DNA of 64,000 nt, taken from positions 496,001 to 560,000 of the forward strand of contig JABSOY010000005.1 in NCBI GenBank assembly GCA_013215385.1, given 5' to 3'. Below the pieces are notes generated by a model. The model saw only the letters and a list, made by a program, of their open reading frames with translations, had not been told where the DNA came from and made no database searches. Positions 32,099 to 42,585 of the stretch are shown here, one piece after another. This stretch comes from Colwellia sp. (GTDB lineage Bacteria; Pseudomonadota; Gammaproteobacteria; Enterobacterales; Alteromonadaceae). The first letter of the stretch is position 1; every line of letters begins with the position of its first letter. Position numbers and translations under genes: made by a program.

Positions 32099-32809
32099 AT
32101 GAAAAGTTTTCTGCTAATTATATTTTTACTCTGTACTTCTACAGTACAGAGTAGTGAAGATGAGCTTAAAGTTGTAACGGAAAATTGGCCACCATTTATT
32201 ATAAAAGGCAAAGTAATATCAGGAATAGTTACTAAAAATATAAAAGAAATATTGGCATTCACAGATATTAAATACTCTATAAAACTCTATCCTTGGGCAA
32301 GAAGTCTTCATTTAGCTAAAACCAAGCCTAATGTACTTATTTATTCAATTTTACGAACAAAGCAGCGGGAAGCCAAGTTTAATTGGATTTGTCCCATCTA
32401 TAAATCCACGGCAATTCACGTATATAAACTTGCATCGAATGAAATCAATGTAAACTCGCTAGAATCTATAAGAACAGGTGTGGTAGGAGTTATGCGTGGT
32501 GATCATGGCTACAGTTTCTTTGTACAAAAGGGGTTTGAAGAAGGAATTAATTTAGATTTATCTTCCAATGAAGAAATAAACCTTAAAAAATTGATTACCG
32601 GAAGAGTTGATGTCGTTATACAGGCCAAAGAATCACTTAGTTATCGTTTAAAATCAATTGGCGCCAATAATTTAAACCTGGTGTCAGGTTTAGCAATAGG
32701 GGAGGGGGAAAGCGTTGAACATTGCATGGCACTTAGCCTTGGCACTAAGCCTGAAACTATTAATAAAATCAGAACAGGATTCAAGCTGTGGCAAAAAGAG
32801 CAAGAATAA
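32099..32809 (+). CDS. Periplasmic amino-acid-type substrate-binding (SBP_bac_3-like) protein
   Basis: ORF 32057..32809; start at 32099 gives a signal peptide (MKSFLLIIFLLCTSTVQS); ELKVVTENWPPFIIKGKVISGIVTKNIKEILA. Confidence 0.8.
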   Translation: MKSFLLIIFLLCTSTVQSSEDELKVVTENWPPFIIKGKVISGIVTKNIKEILAFTDIKYSIKLYPWARSLHLAKTKPNVLIYSILRTKQREAKFNWICPIYKSTAIHVYKLASNEINVNSLESIRTGVVGVMRGDHGYSFFVQKGFEEGINLDLSSNEEINLKKLITGRVDVVIQAKESLSYRLKSIGANNLNLVSGLAIGEGESVEHCMALSLGTKPETINKIRTGFKLWQKEQE

Positions 32810-32927
32810 TTTTGACCTGCATTTTTGTGTAGTTTAAATTGTATAATATTCTCGATAGATGAAAAAATAGCATAAAACAAATAAACCGGTAAATAATAGC
32901 AAGTTCTTTACCGTTTCTGGTTTAAAA

Positions 32928-34238
32928 TTATGGAGATAATTGCTCGGTAATTTCCTTAAAATTTGGTCTTTTAAACGTGGACGCTTGCAGACAATTCTCT
33001 TTTATTATTAGCAACTTTTTATATTGTTCAGTGCTCGGAGAACAATGACAAAGCGGTAATAAATCATCTAATAAACAGCCAAAAGCTCTTACTTCAATAG
33101 CTTGCATTGCGTTTTGTTGTTCTTTAGATAATAAGCTTAAATCTGAGGCTGCACCAAAATCACCCAGTAACATATTTACTTGCTCATCAATCATCGTATT
33201 ATGTGCATATATATCGCCATGACTTACCTTGTTTTTATGTAAATGACGTAGGGTATCTGCCATGCAACTAGCTATAGCCGTTATTTCAGTGATGTTAAAC
33301 AATGTACCTTCAACAAAAGTATCTCTTGTGCAAGTAACTAACGATGGTGGTAAGCCTAAGTTTGTAAAATGAGAGGGGATCAATTCCATAATCAAAGCGA
33401 GTTGATCTGCCGACATTATTTTAGCGATGACTTTAATTAAGTTTTTATGTTCACCCGCTTGCAAGCAATTATTTAACTCATCAATCGGGTAGCCGTCACT
33501 GGTTACTTCGCCTTTAAACAATTTTACGGCAATGTCATTAGTTGACTGAATTTCTTCAGGTTTATTCAACCATGTTGCTTGGTGAATAACTCCTGATGCG
33601 CCTTCACCTAATTTTTGCTTTAACTGAAAGTCAGCCATAGAAACCTGAAGCATATTGTTAGGCTCTTGTAGCGTTTTACTGGTTAGCTTATTACCAGAAA
33701 AAGCCAACCAAGCCAATTTGGGTAATTGAAATAACCAATCAGGTAGAGAAGTTAATTGGTTGGCTGAAAGACGTATTAACTCTAAGTTTTTACAGTTTTC
33801 CATTGTGTCGGGAATTTTTTTTAACTGATTACCGGCAAAAGCGAATTTTTGTAAGTGGATTAACTCACCCATAGAGTCAGGCAAACTAGCTACTTTATTG
33901 TCAGTAAGTATTAACCAACGTGTTTGAATAGGTAAGGCATTCTCATCAACAGTATGCAATTTATTTGACTTGAAACTGATCATTTCCAGTTTTGGGCAAC
34001 TAGCTAATATTGTTGGTACTTTTTCAAATTCATTGTTAGTAAAAAAGAGCCTTTTTAGCTTTTTTAATACCGCGAACTCTGCTGGTAAATCAGATAATTG
34101 ATTATTCGATAAGTCTAAAACTTCGAGTGTGTTAGCTAACGATAATATCTCTTGGGGAAATTCTGTTAAATTTTCACTTAACGTCAAATGAGTCGTGTTG
34201 GCGTATTTACCTGAATTGAGTAGCGCTAAAGTATGCAA
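32928..34238 (-). CDS. Leucine-rich-repeat protein with C-terminal eukaryotic-like protein kinase domain
   Basis: 436 aa; at least 6 LRRs (LEVLDLSNNQLSDLPAEFAVLKKLKRLFF...) then KLGEGASGVIHQA, IAVKLFK, VSHGDIYAHNTMI, LLGDFGAAS. Confidence 0.92.
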   Translation of the reverse strand: MHTLALLNSGKYANTTHLTLSENLTEFPQEILSLANTLEVLDLSNNQLSDLPAEFAVLKKLKRLFFTNNEFEKVPTILASCPKLEMISFKSNKLHTVDENALPIQTRWLILTDNKVASLPDSMGELIHLQKFAFAGNQLKKIPDTMENCKNLELIRLSANQLTSLPDWLFQLPKLAWLAFSGNKLTSKTLQEPNNMLQVSMADFQLKQKLGEGASGVIHQATWLNKPEEIQSTNDIAVKLFKGEVTSDGYPIDELNNCLQAGEHKNLIKVIAKIMSADQLALIMELIPSHFTNLGLPPSLVTCTRDTFVEGTLFNITEITAIASCMADTLRHLHKNKVSHGDIYAHNTMIDEQVNMLLGDFGAASDLSLLSKEQQNAMQAIEVRAFGCLLDDLLPLCHCSPSTEQYKKLLIIKENCLQASTFKRPNFKEITEQLSP

Positions 34239-34391
34239 GGTGAGCCTATGAATATACTAAAAATTATTGCTATGTTACTGGGAAAATCGCTTCGGCTAAA
34301 GAGTATTAACCGTTTGCTAGGGATATTTCTCTACTTAATAGATTTTTAGTCATATTTTTCTATAATTATTCGCAAGTAAGACAATAAAATA

Positions 34392-36365
34392 TTGATAAAA
34401 AGGTTATTTATTTTGCTCATCGACATAAGCAGCTCAAAAATGAGATCAATGGTTTACCCTCTTGTGATTATTTGTGCTCTGCTTTATGTTCGTTATAACA
34501 GCAGTGTGTTACTTTTTCATACCCTTGCTGAACTATTTTCTATTTTTGTCGGGTTGTTAATGCTAGTGGTCGTGTTGAATACCCAACATTTTGTGCGAAA
34601 TGATTTTCTTATTTTTTTAGGTATTGGTTATTTTTCTATTTCAGTGCTAGACGCTTTACATGCTTTCACCATTAAGGGTATGCCTTTTTTCAACATTATT
34701 GATGGTGAAATTACTATCCATCTTTGGATTTATAGTCGAATCTTTGAAGCATTACTTTTGCTGATTGCTCCTATTTATTTAACCAATCGGTTGAATAGCA
34801 AGGTTATGATCATAGTAACTAGTGCTTTGGTAACTTGCATTGCCTTAGCCGCCTTTCATTTAGAGCAACCGATTATGTTTGTTGAAGGCAAACTGTCTAA
34901 CTTTAAAGTTTACACAGAATTTGTGGTGATTTTACTACTTGCTACGGCTATTGGACTTTATTGGAAAAAGCGACTGATGTTTGAACAAAATGTTCTATTC
35001 TTTTTGATCTGTTCATTAGTGCTCACTATATTCGCTGAGCTTTGTTTTACCTTATATGCCAATTTTAGTGGCCTTGCTTTTGTCATTGGGCACCTTTTTA
35101 AGTTTTTATCTTTTTGGATGATCTATCAAGCCATTATTCAAACCACGTTAAATGAGCCTTTAAAATTGCTAACTATAAGCTCAAACAGTTATGACGCTAT
35201 ACCTAATCCAGCTATCCGAGTCGATGAAAAAGGAATTATTGCGCAAGTAAATCGTGCGGCTTTGTTGTTAGTGGACGAATCTGTTGTACAGCTTATGCAT
35301 CAACCTGTTCATCGTTATTTTCATCCAGAATTAGCAGAAGGAAGCCTTTGTCCATTTTGCGTAGCTATTAAAAATGGTGAGAATGTTCTAGATAAAGAAG
35401 TCTATTTTTCAAAATCTAAACAATGGTATTTATTATCAATAACATCTGTTGACCCATTAAATAAAAAAGGTGGGCTTGTTCAGTCGTTGACTAATATCTC
35501 CTATCAAAAATATCAAGAGAAAGAATTATTAGATAATAAAAATTTATTAGAAATGCGAGTAAAAGAACGAACCGAGGAATTAGAATGTTCATTTGAAAAG
35601 TTAGCTAAAGCGCAAACAGAATTAGTAGAGTCAAAAAAAATGGCCTCACTGGGAAGTTTAGTTGCCGGTGTTGCCCATGAAATAAACACTCCCGTGGGTA
35701 TTTGTATAACGGCAGCATCAAACCTGTGTCAGTTATCTAACGATTTAAAAAGTGATTTTGAAAACGAAAAAGTGACTAAAAGTGGTTTTGTAAAATATAT
35801 AGATAACGCTGAACAAAATGCAGATTTAATTGTAACAAACTTGTCTCGAGCCGCAGACCTGATTGGCAGCTTTAAACAAGTAGCCGTTGACCAATCAAGT
35901 GAACTATTACGTACCTTTTATTTGAAAGCTTATCTTAGTGAGGTATTAGCAAGTTTATCGCCTAAATATAAAAGTAGAAATATACGGATAAACTTTTCTA
36001 ACGATCATGATTTTGAAGTACATGTTTCTCCAAGTGCTATTTCTCAAATATTAACTAATTTATTAATGAACTCGTTAATTCATGGTTTTGATGAAAGTGA
36101 TTCGGGAACAATTTCAATTACCGTTACTAAAATAAATGAAACGGTGGTTTTTAGCTATCAAGACTCAGGTAAGGGAATATCAACGGAGCATTTAAAAGAA
36201 ATTTATGAGCCATTCTTTACCACTAAACGAGGACAAGGTGGTAGTGGTTTGGGGTTAAATATTGTTTATAACTTGGTTCATCAGTCGTTAAATGGTTCAA
36301 TAATTTGTACCAGTAAAGAAGAAGATGGAGCATTGTTTACTATTGAGTTTCCTTACCAAAAATAG
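34392..36365 (+). CDS. MASE3-type multi-TM PAS sensor histidine kinase (TTG start; ATG at 34440 possible)
   Basis: 657 aa; about 7 TM helices with LFHTLAELFSIFVGLLMLVVVLNTQ...SVLDALHAFTIKGMPFF (MASE3-like); PAS; VAHEINTPVGICITAASNL; GQGGSGLGLNIVYNL. Confidence 0.88.
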   Translation: MIKRLFILLIDISSSKMRSMVYPLVIICALLYVRYNSSVLLFHTLAELFSIFVGLLMLVVVLNTQHFVRNDFLIFLGIGYFSISVLDALHAFTIKGMPFFNIIDGEITIHLWIYSRIFEALLLLIAPIYLTNRLNSKVMIIVTSALVTCIALAAFHLEQPIMFVEGKLSNFKVYTEFVVILLLATAIGLYWKKRLMFEQNVLFFLICSLVLTIFAELCFTLYANFSGLAFVIGHLFKFLSFWMIYQAIIQTTLNEPLKLLTISSNSYDAIPNPAIRVDEKGIIAQVNRAALLLVDESVVQLMHQPVHRYFHPELAEGSLCPFCVAIKNGENVLDKEVYFSKSKQWYLLSITSVDPLNKKGGLVQSLTNISYQKYQEKELLDNKNLLEMRVKERTEELECSFEKLAKAQTELVESKKMASLGSLVAGVAHEINTPVGICITAASNLCQLSNDLKSDFENEKVTKSGFVKYIDNAEQNADLIVTNLSRAADLIGSFKQVAVDQSSELLRTFYLKAYLSEVLASLSPKYKSRNIRINFSNDHDFEVHVSPSAISQILTNLLMNSLIHGFDESDSGTISITVTKINETVVFSYQDSGKGISTEHLKEIYEPFFTTKRGQGGSGLGLNIVYNLVHQSLNGSIICTSKEEDGALFTIEFPYQK

Positions 36366-36589
36366 CGTGTTTAAAAACTGATTGAGTCTTTATTTACATA
36401 CAATTTTAAATATAGTCATTATTTGATTTTTCATGGTCATAATGAAAATCGACTAGGTTATTCTCTTTATTGGTCGCGACCTAAATTTTACTGCTAGAAC
36501 TATAAGCTCAAAGACTTATAACTTCTCATTGCAAAATTAAAGAAGGCAGTGAATAATTACTTATTCCTTGCCTTTTTTAAGTAATTAAT

Positions 36590-38206
36590 TTGTCTTTTTT
36601 AGCCCTCCAATTTGATAACCCATTCACTACGCTATTACCTGCCGATAGCGAAACATTAAATTATCCACGCCAAGTTCATGATTCTGTTTATTCATCGGTC
36701 ATGCCTAAAAAAACACCAAACCCTCAGTTGGTGGCGGTAAGTGATGACGTGGCTGAAATGTTAGGCTTTAGTACCTCGCAACAACAAGGTGATGATTTTC
36801 TAAAGTTTTTTAGTGGCAATTATGTACCAGAAGATATCTCACCTTATGCGATGTGTTACGGCGGGCATCAATTTGGCCATTGGGCGGGGCAACTTGGTGA
36901 CGGTCGTGCTATTAATTTAACGCAAGTTAACACCCTTAATCACGGTAGTCAGGTATTACAGTTAAAAGGCGCAGGGCCGACGCCATATTCTCGTACTGCT
37001 GATGGTTTAGCGGTATTACGTTCTTCGATTCGAGAGTTTCTCTGTTCAGAAGCTATGTTTCATTTAGGTATACCGACCACGCGGGCACTCAGTCTGTCGT
37101 TAACCGGTGACCAAGTGGTACGTGACATGTTTTACGACGGCAATGCGAAAGCTGAATTAGGCGCTGTCGTTTGCCGAGTGTCGTCGTCTTTTATGCGTTT
37201 TGGCAGTATCGAGTTACCCGCTTATAGAAAAGATAAAGACCTCTTAAAACAGTTGGTTGATTACTCTATTAAACACGATTTCCCTGAATTAGTTATCGAG
37301 CATCAAGCTAATGAAGTTAAACGCTACCTCGCTTGGTTTGAAGAAATTGCTAAACGCACCTGCAAACTTATTATCCATTGGATGCGAGTCGGCTTTGTAC
37401 ATGGTGTGATGAACACCGACAATATGTCACTGATTGGTGAAACCATAGATTATGGCCCTTACGGCTGGATTGATAATTTTGACTTAAATTGGACGCCTAA
37501 CACGACCGATGCGCAAGGCAAACGTTATAGTTTTGGCAAGCAAGGGGAGATAGCTCAATGGAATTTATTTCAATTGGCTAATGCGATTTACCCTTTAATT
37601 GCAGAGTCTGCGCCATTAGAGAAAATACTTAATAATTTCTCTAAACATTATCAACAACAATGGCGTGAAATGATGGCGCAAAAGCTTGGTTTTCATTCGG
37701 CTGATAATACGCTGAAAGAACAGCGCAATGAAGGTGATGAACAGTTGTTTTTAGAGTTAGAAACTTTACTCAGTGAAGTAGAAACCGACATGACCATTTT
37801 TTATCGTTTATTAGCTGACTTTAATTATAACGATGTAACGCGAGCAAATAATATTGCTCATTTCAGTGACTGTTTTTATCAAACCGAACCATTAAGTTCA
37901 GAATATCAAGAAAGGTTTTCTTTATGGTTACAACATTATGCCCAGCGTATTCAAGCAGATAATATCGCCCAGTCAGTAAGAAAAGCGGCGATGAACAAAG
38001 TTAACCCAAAATATGTTTTACGTAATTATTTAGCGCAGCAAGCGATTACGTTGGCAGAGCAAGGTGACTATAGCCAGTTGCATGAGCTAAAAAATGTTCT
38101 AAAAAAACCTTATGACGAACAAGTGGCGTTTCATCACTTTAGTGAAAAGCGACCAGAATGGGCAAGAAATAAAGCCGGTTGTTCCATGTTATCGTGTAGC
38201 TCTTAG
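36590..38206 (+). CDS. selO: Protein adenylyltransferase SelO (YdiU/UPF0061)
   Basis: 538 aa; CYGGHQFGHWAGQLGDGRAINL, LQLKGAGPTPYSRTADGLAVLRSSIREFL; C-terminal CSMLSCSS. TTG start. Confidence 0.95.
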   Translation: MSFLALQFDNPFTTLLPADSETLNYPRQVHDSVYSSVMPKKTPNPQLVAVSDDVAEMLGFSTSQQQGDDFLKFFSGNYVPEDISPYAMCYGGHQFGHWAGQLGDGRAINLTQVNTLNHGSQVLQLKGAGPTPYSRTADGLAVLRSSIREFLCSEAMFHLGIPTTRALSLSLTGDQVVRDMFYDGNAKAELGAVVCRVSSSFMRFGSIELPAYRKDKDLLKQLVDYSIKHDFPELVIEHQANEVKRYLAWFEEIAKRTCKLIIHWMRVGFVHGVMNTDNMSLIGETIDYGPYGWIDNFDLNWTPNTTDAQGKRYSFGKQGEIAQWNLFQLANAIYPLIAESAPLEKILNNFSKHYQQQWREMMAQKLGFHSADNTLKEQRNEGDEQLFLELETLLSEVETDMTIFYRLLADFNYNDVTRANNIAHFSDCFYQTEPLSSEYQERFSLWLQHYAQRIQADNIAQSVRKAAMNKVNPKYVLRNYLAQQAITLAEQGDYSQLHELKNVLKKPYDEQVAFHHFSEKRPEWARNKAGCSMLSCSS

Positions 38207-38252
38207 TCTTTTATTGCTAAGAAGTTATAGCTAGGAGGTTATACCGTAGAGG

Positions 38253-38290
38253 CTCACCGAAAATCTTGTAGATGGATTGTCGGTGAGTTT
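38253..38290. terminator. Stem-loop between convergent selO and pheA
   Basis: ctcaccga / tcggtgag followed by tttta. Confidence 0.5.
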
Positions 38291-38307
38291 TATATCTTAT
38301 TGTCCGG

Positions 38308-39489
38308 TTATTTATTTAACGCACTACTCGGTACACTCGTCGGACTAATATGTTCAATAGGGTAACAGCCTAATACCTTAATGAAATTGGTAATAGCAGT
38401 GATTTCAGAGATCGCTTCTTGCAAGGCGATACTCTTCAAATTGGCCTCGACATCAATATAAAACATTTCTTCCCAAGGTCTGCCTTGAATAGGTCTTGAT
38501 TCTAATTTTAACATGTTAATACCTTTTTCTTTTAAGATAACAAGGCAATCGACTAACGCACCTGCTTTTTGGCCAGTGGCCAAAATTATCGTCGTTTTAG
38601 CGGGAATTTGCTCAGCAACATCAATAGGTTTACGGGCAACTAAAATAAATCGGCTATGATTTTCTATTTGATTTGCTATCGACTTTTCTAGCGCATGCAG
38701 TTTATATAACTGACCACCTTCTTCACTGCCAATAACCGCTACGGTTTCGTCTTGTAACTCAAAAACCTTTGCCATAGCGTCGGCAGTGCTGTCACAATAT
38801 TCAATACGAATATTTTTTTGCTTATCAAGAAAGTTACTACACTGGGTAAAAGGTTGGCCATGGGCATAAATGGTTTTTATTTCACTTAACTGAGTATTCA
38901 CTGCTGTTAATAAGCAATGCTCAATCGGCTGGGTAATTTCACCGACAATAGATAAATTGGTATGTTGCAGTACGTCATAAACTTCATTAATACTGCCTGA
39001 ACTGGTATTTTCAATAGGTAGTACGCCGTAATCGACATGGCCAGACTCTACCTGCTGCATAATTTCGCTAAAGCTTTGACAGCCGTATTCAAGAATTTTT
39101 TCTGCACGTCGTGAAAAATAACGATGGCTTGCTAAATAACTGTATGAGCCTTTGTCGCCTAGAAACGCTACGCTTACGGTTGGCACTTGAATATTCGGGT
39201 TAGCAAGTGTTTGCAAATAGGCTTGTTGATTAAGTACCGAGTCTTCAATAATGGTTTGATAAACGCTGGTTACATAATGAGCGTCTAAACCCAACGTTTT
39301 ACCTTGGTTGATTAATCGAATTAATAGCGCTTGCTCTCGTTGCTGATCGCGAACCGGGCGAATTTGATGAGCTTTACTTTTAGCGACATTGAGGGTGAGA
39401 GAGCGGCGTTGAGCAAATAATTCCAGTAATTCTTGGTCAAGTTGGGTTATTTTTTCACGGATTTTATTCAGATCTAGTTCTTCGCTCAC
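38308..39489 (-). CDS. pheA: Bifunctional chorismate mutase / prephenate dehydratase
   Basis: 393 aa; N-terminal chorismate mutase; VAFLGDKGSYSYLASHRYF, GVLPIENTSSGSINEVYDVL; ACT domain with LESRPIQGRPWEEMFYIDVE. Confidence 0.96.
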   Translation of the reverse strand: MSEELDLNKIREKITQLDQELLELFAQRRSLTLNVAKSKAHQIRPVRDQQREQALLIRLINQGKTLGLDAHYVTSVYQTIIEDSVLNQQAYLQTLANPNIQVPTVSVAFLGDKGSYSYLASHRYFSRRAEKILEYGCQSFSEIMQQVESGHVDYGVLPIENTSSGSINEVYDVLQHTNLSIVGEITQPIEHCLLTAVNTQLSEIKTIYAHGQPFTQCSNFLDKQKNIRIEYCDSTADAMAKVFELQDETVAVIGSEEGGQLYKLHALEKSIANQIENHSRFILVARKPIDVAEQIPAKTTIILATGQKAGALVDCLVILKEKGINMLKLESRPIQGRPWEEMFYIDVEANLKSIALQEAISEITAITNFIKVLGCYPIEHISPTSVPSSALNK

Positions 39490-39635
39490 AGCACTTCCTA
39501 CCTATATTTTATGATTTTAGACAATGATTAAAAATAAAGAGCCCCAGTGTTTTAGTAATCGAAAACGATGAATGCGACTAAAACAAGGTATTGTACAGGG
39601 GGATATGGCATCACTGTAACTAGGGCAAAGAAATT

Positions 39636-39665
39636 GTTCAAGCCTTTATTAATAAAGGCTTGAAC
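39636..39665. terminator. Perfect 30-bp palindrome between MAPEG gene and pheA
   Basis: gttcaagcctttattaataaaggcttgaac. Confidence 0.5.
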
Positions 39666-39699
39666 TAAAAAAATCTATATTAGAGAAAGCTTAACCGTA

Positions 39700-40086
39700 T
39701 TATGGAATACACTGCCAAATTATAGCAAAAGATGACAGGGTAGCTACAGCCCAAGCTATGGAACGTAGCGTGCCTATGTTAAACAAATACAACAAGTTAT
39801 ATATAATACGAGCGACTACATGTATAACGGCTAAAAGTTCGATACCACCAGTGATTGTTTGCGTGGTAATCGCTAATAATACCGCAGGTGCAAAAATAAG
39901 GAATGACTCGAAAGCATTTTGATGAGCCGCTAATGCGCGTGCACCAAAACCGGTAAGTTTAGCTTGTTGTGAACGAGGGTGATTATTATCGTAACCGTCG
40001 AGTTTATTCATTGCTGCAGCAACAGGGCCTTTTGCGACGTAAGGAAGTAGTGCTGCGATAAATAAACACCAAATTAAAACGGTCAT
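39700..40086 (-). CDS. MAPEG family membrane protein
   Basis: 128 aa; 4 TM; RSQQAKLTGFGARALAAHQNAFESFLIFAPAVLLA. Confidence 0.9.
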   Translation of the reverse strand: MTVLIWCLFIAALLPYVAKGPVAAAMNKLDGYDNNHPRSQQAKLTGFGARALAAHQNAFESFLIFAPAVLLAITTQTITGGIELLAVIHVVARIIYNLLYLFNIGTLRSIAWAVATLSSFAIIWQCIP

Positions 40087-40164
40087 GTTTTTCTCCTGAT
40101 TTTGATTATTATTATTTTTACTGTGTATAGTTTTAGAGAGCGATTTAGAGAAAGGTGATTAATC

Positions 40165-42585
40165 TTAATAGCTCAGTAATGTTAGGGTGTATTTAGTTTC
40201 CCCGGGTAAAAATGGTGAAGCGTTTCCTTGCTCCCAGTCTTTATGACCCATACCATAATAGGGGCTCCATGGGTGTCCCGCTTGACTCGTTGGCATATGT
40301 AAAATTCCTGACTCTTCATGGCCTGGAGATACAATCATACGCTCAGAAGCGCCAAAACTTTTCCCTTGAACTCGTGGCATATAACTATCACCCGGTAAAG
40401 GCGTCGCTGGCATATCTAACCATCGGCCAAGAAAAGGTATTGCTTTACTTATAGGGTGGCCGATAGTGCTGGTATTTTGTTGCCCCCAAGTGGCTTGGGC
40501 TAATACTTGGTTTTGTGTCATATCGGCAATGGTCGTTGTTAATGCTTGTTCAAAAACACCTTGCCAGCTATTTTGCTCAAGCCAAAGGAAATTCTCTGGC
40601 TGTTCGTTTATCATTTGCCAAAGCGGTGTTTCAACTTGGTGGCGAATAGTGCGAAATGAAAAGTTGTTATCGAGTTGTGTTAAGTTGTCGTTGAGTAAAC
40701 TAAAAACATCATCACGAACATTTAAGCGAAAGTTATTAATAAGGCGATAAGCGACCGACTCTACACAGGCACATAAATTATCTTGGCTAACAATCCTTCT
40801 AACTTCTTGCCATGTTGGATGAATATCAATGGCATTTTTTGTTAAAACCTTTTCAAGTAAAAATGTTTGCCAGCGTTTTAGAAATATAGCGCGGTCGTCA
40901 AGAGCAATATCAAGTAAGTCTTGCTCTGTAAATTGTTTTTTTGCGAGTAAACCATCACGAATTTGCTGGGCTCTTGCACCTAAAGCATAACCGCCATTGC
41001 CAAGTTTTTTCAGCATATCACCACCAACCACACGAGTATTGGCTGTCCATAAACGATTGTTTTTGGGATTTTTGACTTTTGGGTATTCATCGGCGGTTAA
41101 ATATCCTTGCCAATGATTTTTACCGTCAGCCCAGTGAGTGGGTGTTTCACCGAAGTTTGATGATTTTTTTGGGATCGCGCCCATAATGGTCCAGCCGATA
41201 TTTCCATCTTTATCACCGACAACCAAATTTTGCGCAGGAATACCAGATTGTGCCGCAATTAAAAAAGCTTCATCAACATTGGCCGCTTGCTCTAATTGCG
41301 TGTGACGAAGGTTTACCGCTTGTATGTCATGAGCAACCCAACGATAGGCTAATAATTGCTGCTGACTATTGGTGCCAATAACTGGGCCCCAAATCGTTTC
41401 TTTTATTGTTATCTCTACAGCCGCTTGCCCCTTTATCGCGATAACTTGTTTGTGTTCAGTAAAATTTTGATAACCACTTGGCGTTAAATACTGGCTGTTA
41501 TTTTCATTGGTATCAAGAATAATAACATCGCTCCAATCGCCATAGCTGTTAGTAAAGCCCCAAGCAATCTTGCTATTACTGCCGGCAATTATATTAGGCG
41601 TACCCGGTAAAGTGAGCCCAGTTACTTTTACAGGAATATTTTTACTCGTTTGGTATTCAAAGGTTGCTCTAAACCAAGTGTTAGGCACGCGGATCCCTAA
41701 ATGCATATCGTTAGCGACTATAGCGCTACCAGTCTTACTTAACTCACCTGATACCGCCCAGTTATTTGAACCCGGGAACTCTTCACCTTGATAGTTGTTG
41801 CTGGTTGAAGATATTTCTGCGTTTTTTTTCGCTCTTAATGATGGAGAGGTTTGCGCTGTTTGCTCTGATGATGCAGAAGGCCAAGCGCGAGTCGGCATAA
41901 CACTTGGCTTAAATTGACTGCCATCAATGGCGGCATCCCAAATACTACCTTTTGGGTTTAAGAACTGAAATACATCGTCTCCTAACGCAAGCTTGATATT
42001 ACCTAATGTTCTTTCACGATCTCCGCTGGCATATTGTAAATCCATATACATGCTTAACACGGTTAAAATTGTGTCTTCTTCTTGCCATGCAACAGGCTCT
42101 TGCTGTAATAATAAATACTCAAAGGGCGGGGATTTTAAATGGTTGATACCTTGATTTACACCGCGAGTATAAGCCTTCAACAATGCTAAATCCTCAGGCA
42201 GAAGTTGCGACACAATCAAACGAGCTCGTTCGCGAAATCGATGACGACGAACTTTTTTGTCGTGAGGTAGGGCTTTTTCACCAAATAAACTGGCTAATTC
42301 ACCTGCAGAGTTCCTGCGTAATAAATCCATTTGAAAAAAACGCTCTTGGGCATGAATAAACCCCGTTGCTACTGCAATATCGTTGCGACCTTTTGCTTTA
42401 ATAGTAACAATACCTTGTACATCACGTTCTACAACGGTGGTATTCACTAAACCTAATAAAGTTCTCTTTCCGTCAAGTATCGGTAGAGCGCTGTCTATTT
42501 GGCTATAAACCCAAGTAGCTAAACTGGCAATCACTAAAAGTGAGATGAGCAAGAAACCGATCAATATATTTTTAGTGTTTTTCAT
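40165..42585 (-). CDS. Penicillin acylase family Ntn-hydrolase (possible acylase/AHL acylase)
   Basis: 806 aa; GSNNWAVSG nucleophile region, FIHAQERFFQMDLLRRNSAGELASLFG, NLVVGDKDGNIGW. Confidence 0.93.
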   Translation of the reverse strand: MKNTKNILIGFLLISLLVIASLATWVYSQIDSALPILDGKRTLLGLVNTTVVERDVQGIVTIKAKGRNDIAVATGFIHAQERFFQMDLLRRNSAGELASLFGEKALPHDKKVRRHRFRERARLIVSQLLPEDLALLKAYTRGVNQGINHLKSPPFEYLLLQQEPVAWQEEDTILTVLSMYMDLQYASGDRERTLGNIKLALGDDVFQFLNPKGSIWDAAIDGSQFKPSVMPTRAWPSASSEQTAQTSPSLRAKKNAEISSTSNNYQGEEFPGSNNWAVSGELSKTGSAIVANDMHLGIRVPNTWFRATFEYQTSKNIPVKVTGLTLPGTPNIIAGSNSKIAWGFTNSYGDWSDVIILDTNENNSQYLTPSGYQNFTEHKQVIAIKGQAAVEITIKETIWGPVIGTNSQQQLLAYRWVAHDIQAVNLRHTQLEQAANVDEAFLIAAQSGIPAQNLVVGDKDGNIGWTIMGAIPKKSSNFGETPTHWADGKNHWQGYLTADEYPKVKNPKNNRLWTANTRVVGGDMLKKLGNGGYALGARAQQIRDGLLAKKQFTEQDLLDIALDDRAIFLKRWQTFLLEKVLTKNAIDIHPTWQEVRRIVSQDNLCACVESVAYRLINNFRLNVRDDVFSLLNDNLTQLDNNFSFRTIRHQVETPLWQMINEQPENFLWLEQNSWQGVFEQALTTTIADMTQNQVLAQATWGQQNTSTIGHPISKAIPFLGRWLDMPATPLPGDSYMPRVQGKSFGASERMIVSPGHEESGILHMPTSQAGHPWSPYYGMGHKDWEQGNASPFLPGETKYTLTLLSY

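Noticed and set aside
34392-34440. Frameshift or missing start in the MASE3 histidine kinase
   Set aside because: TTG at 34392 or ATG at 34440 gives a full-length protein; no lesion needed.
36590-38206. Possible selenocysteine (TGA readthrough) at the SelO C-terminus
   Set aside because: The C-terminal ...CSMLSCSS is encoded with ordinary Cys codons and ends at a normal stop; no SECIS needed.
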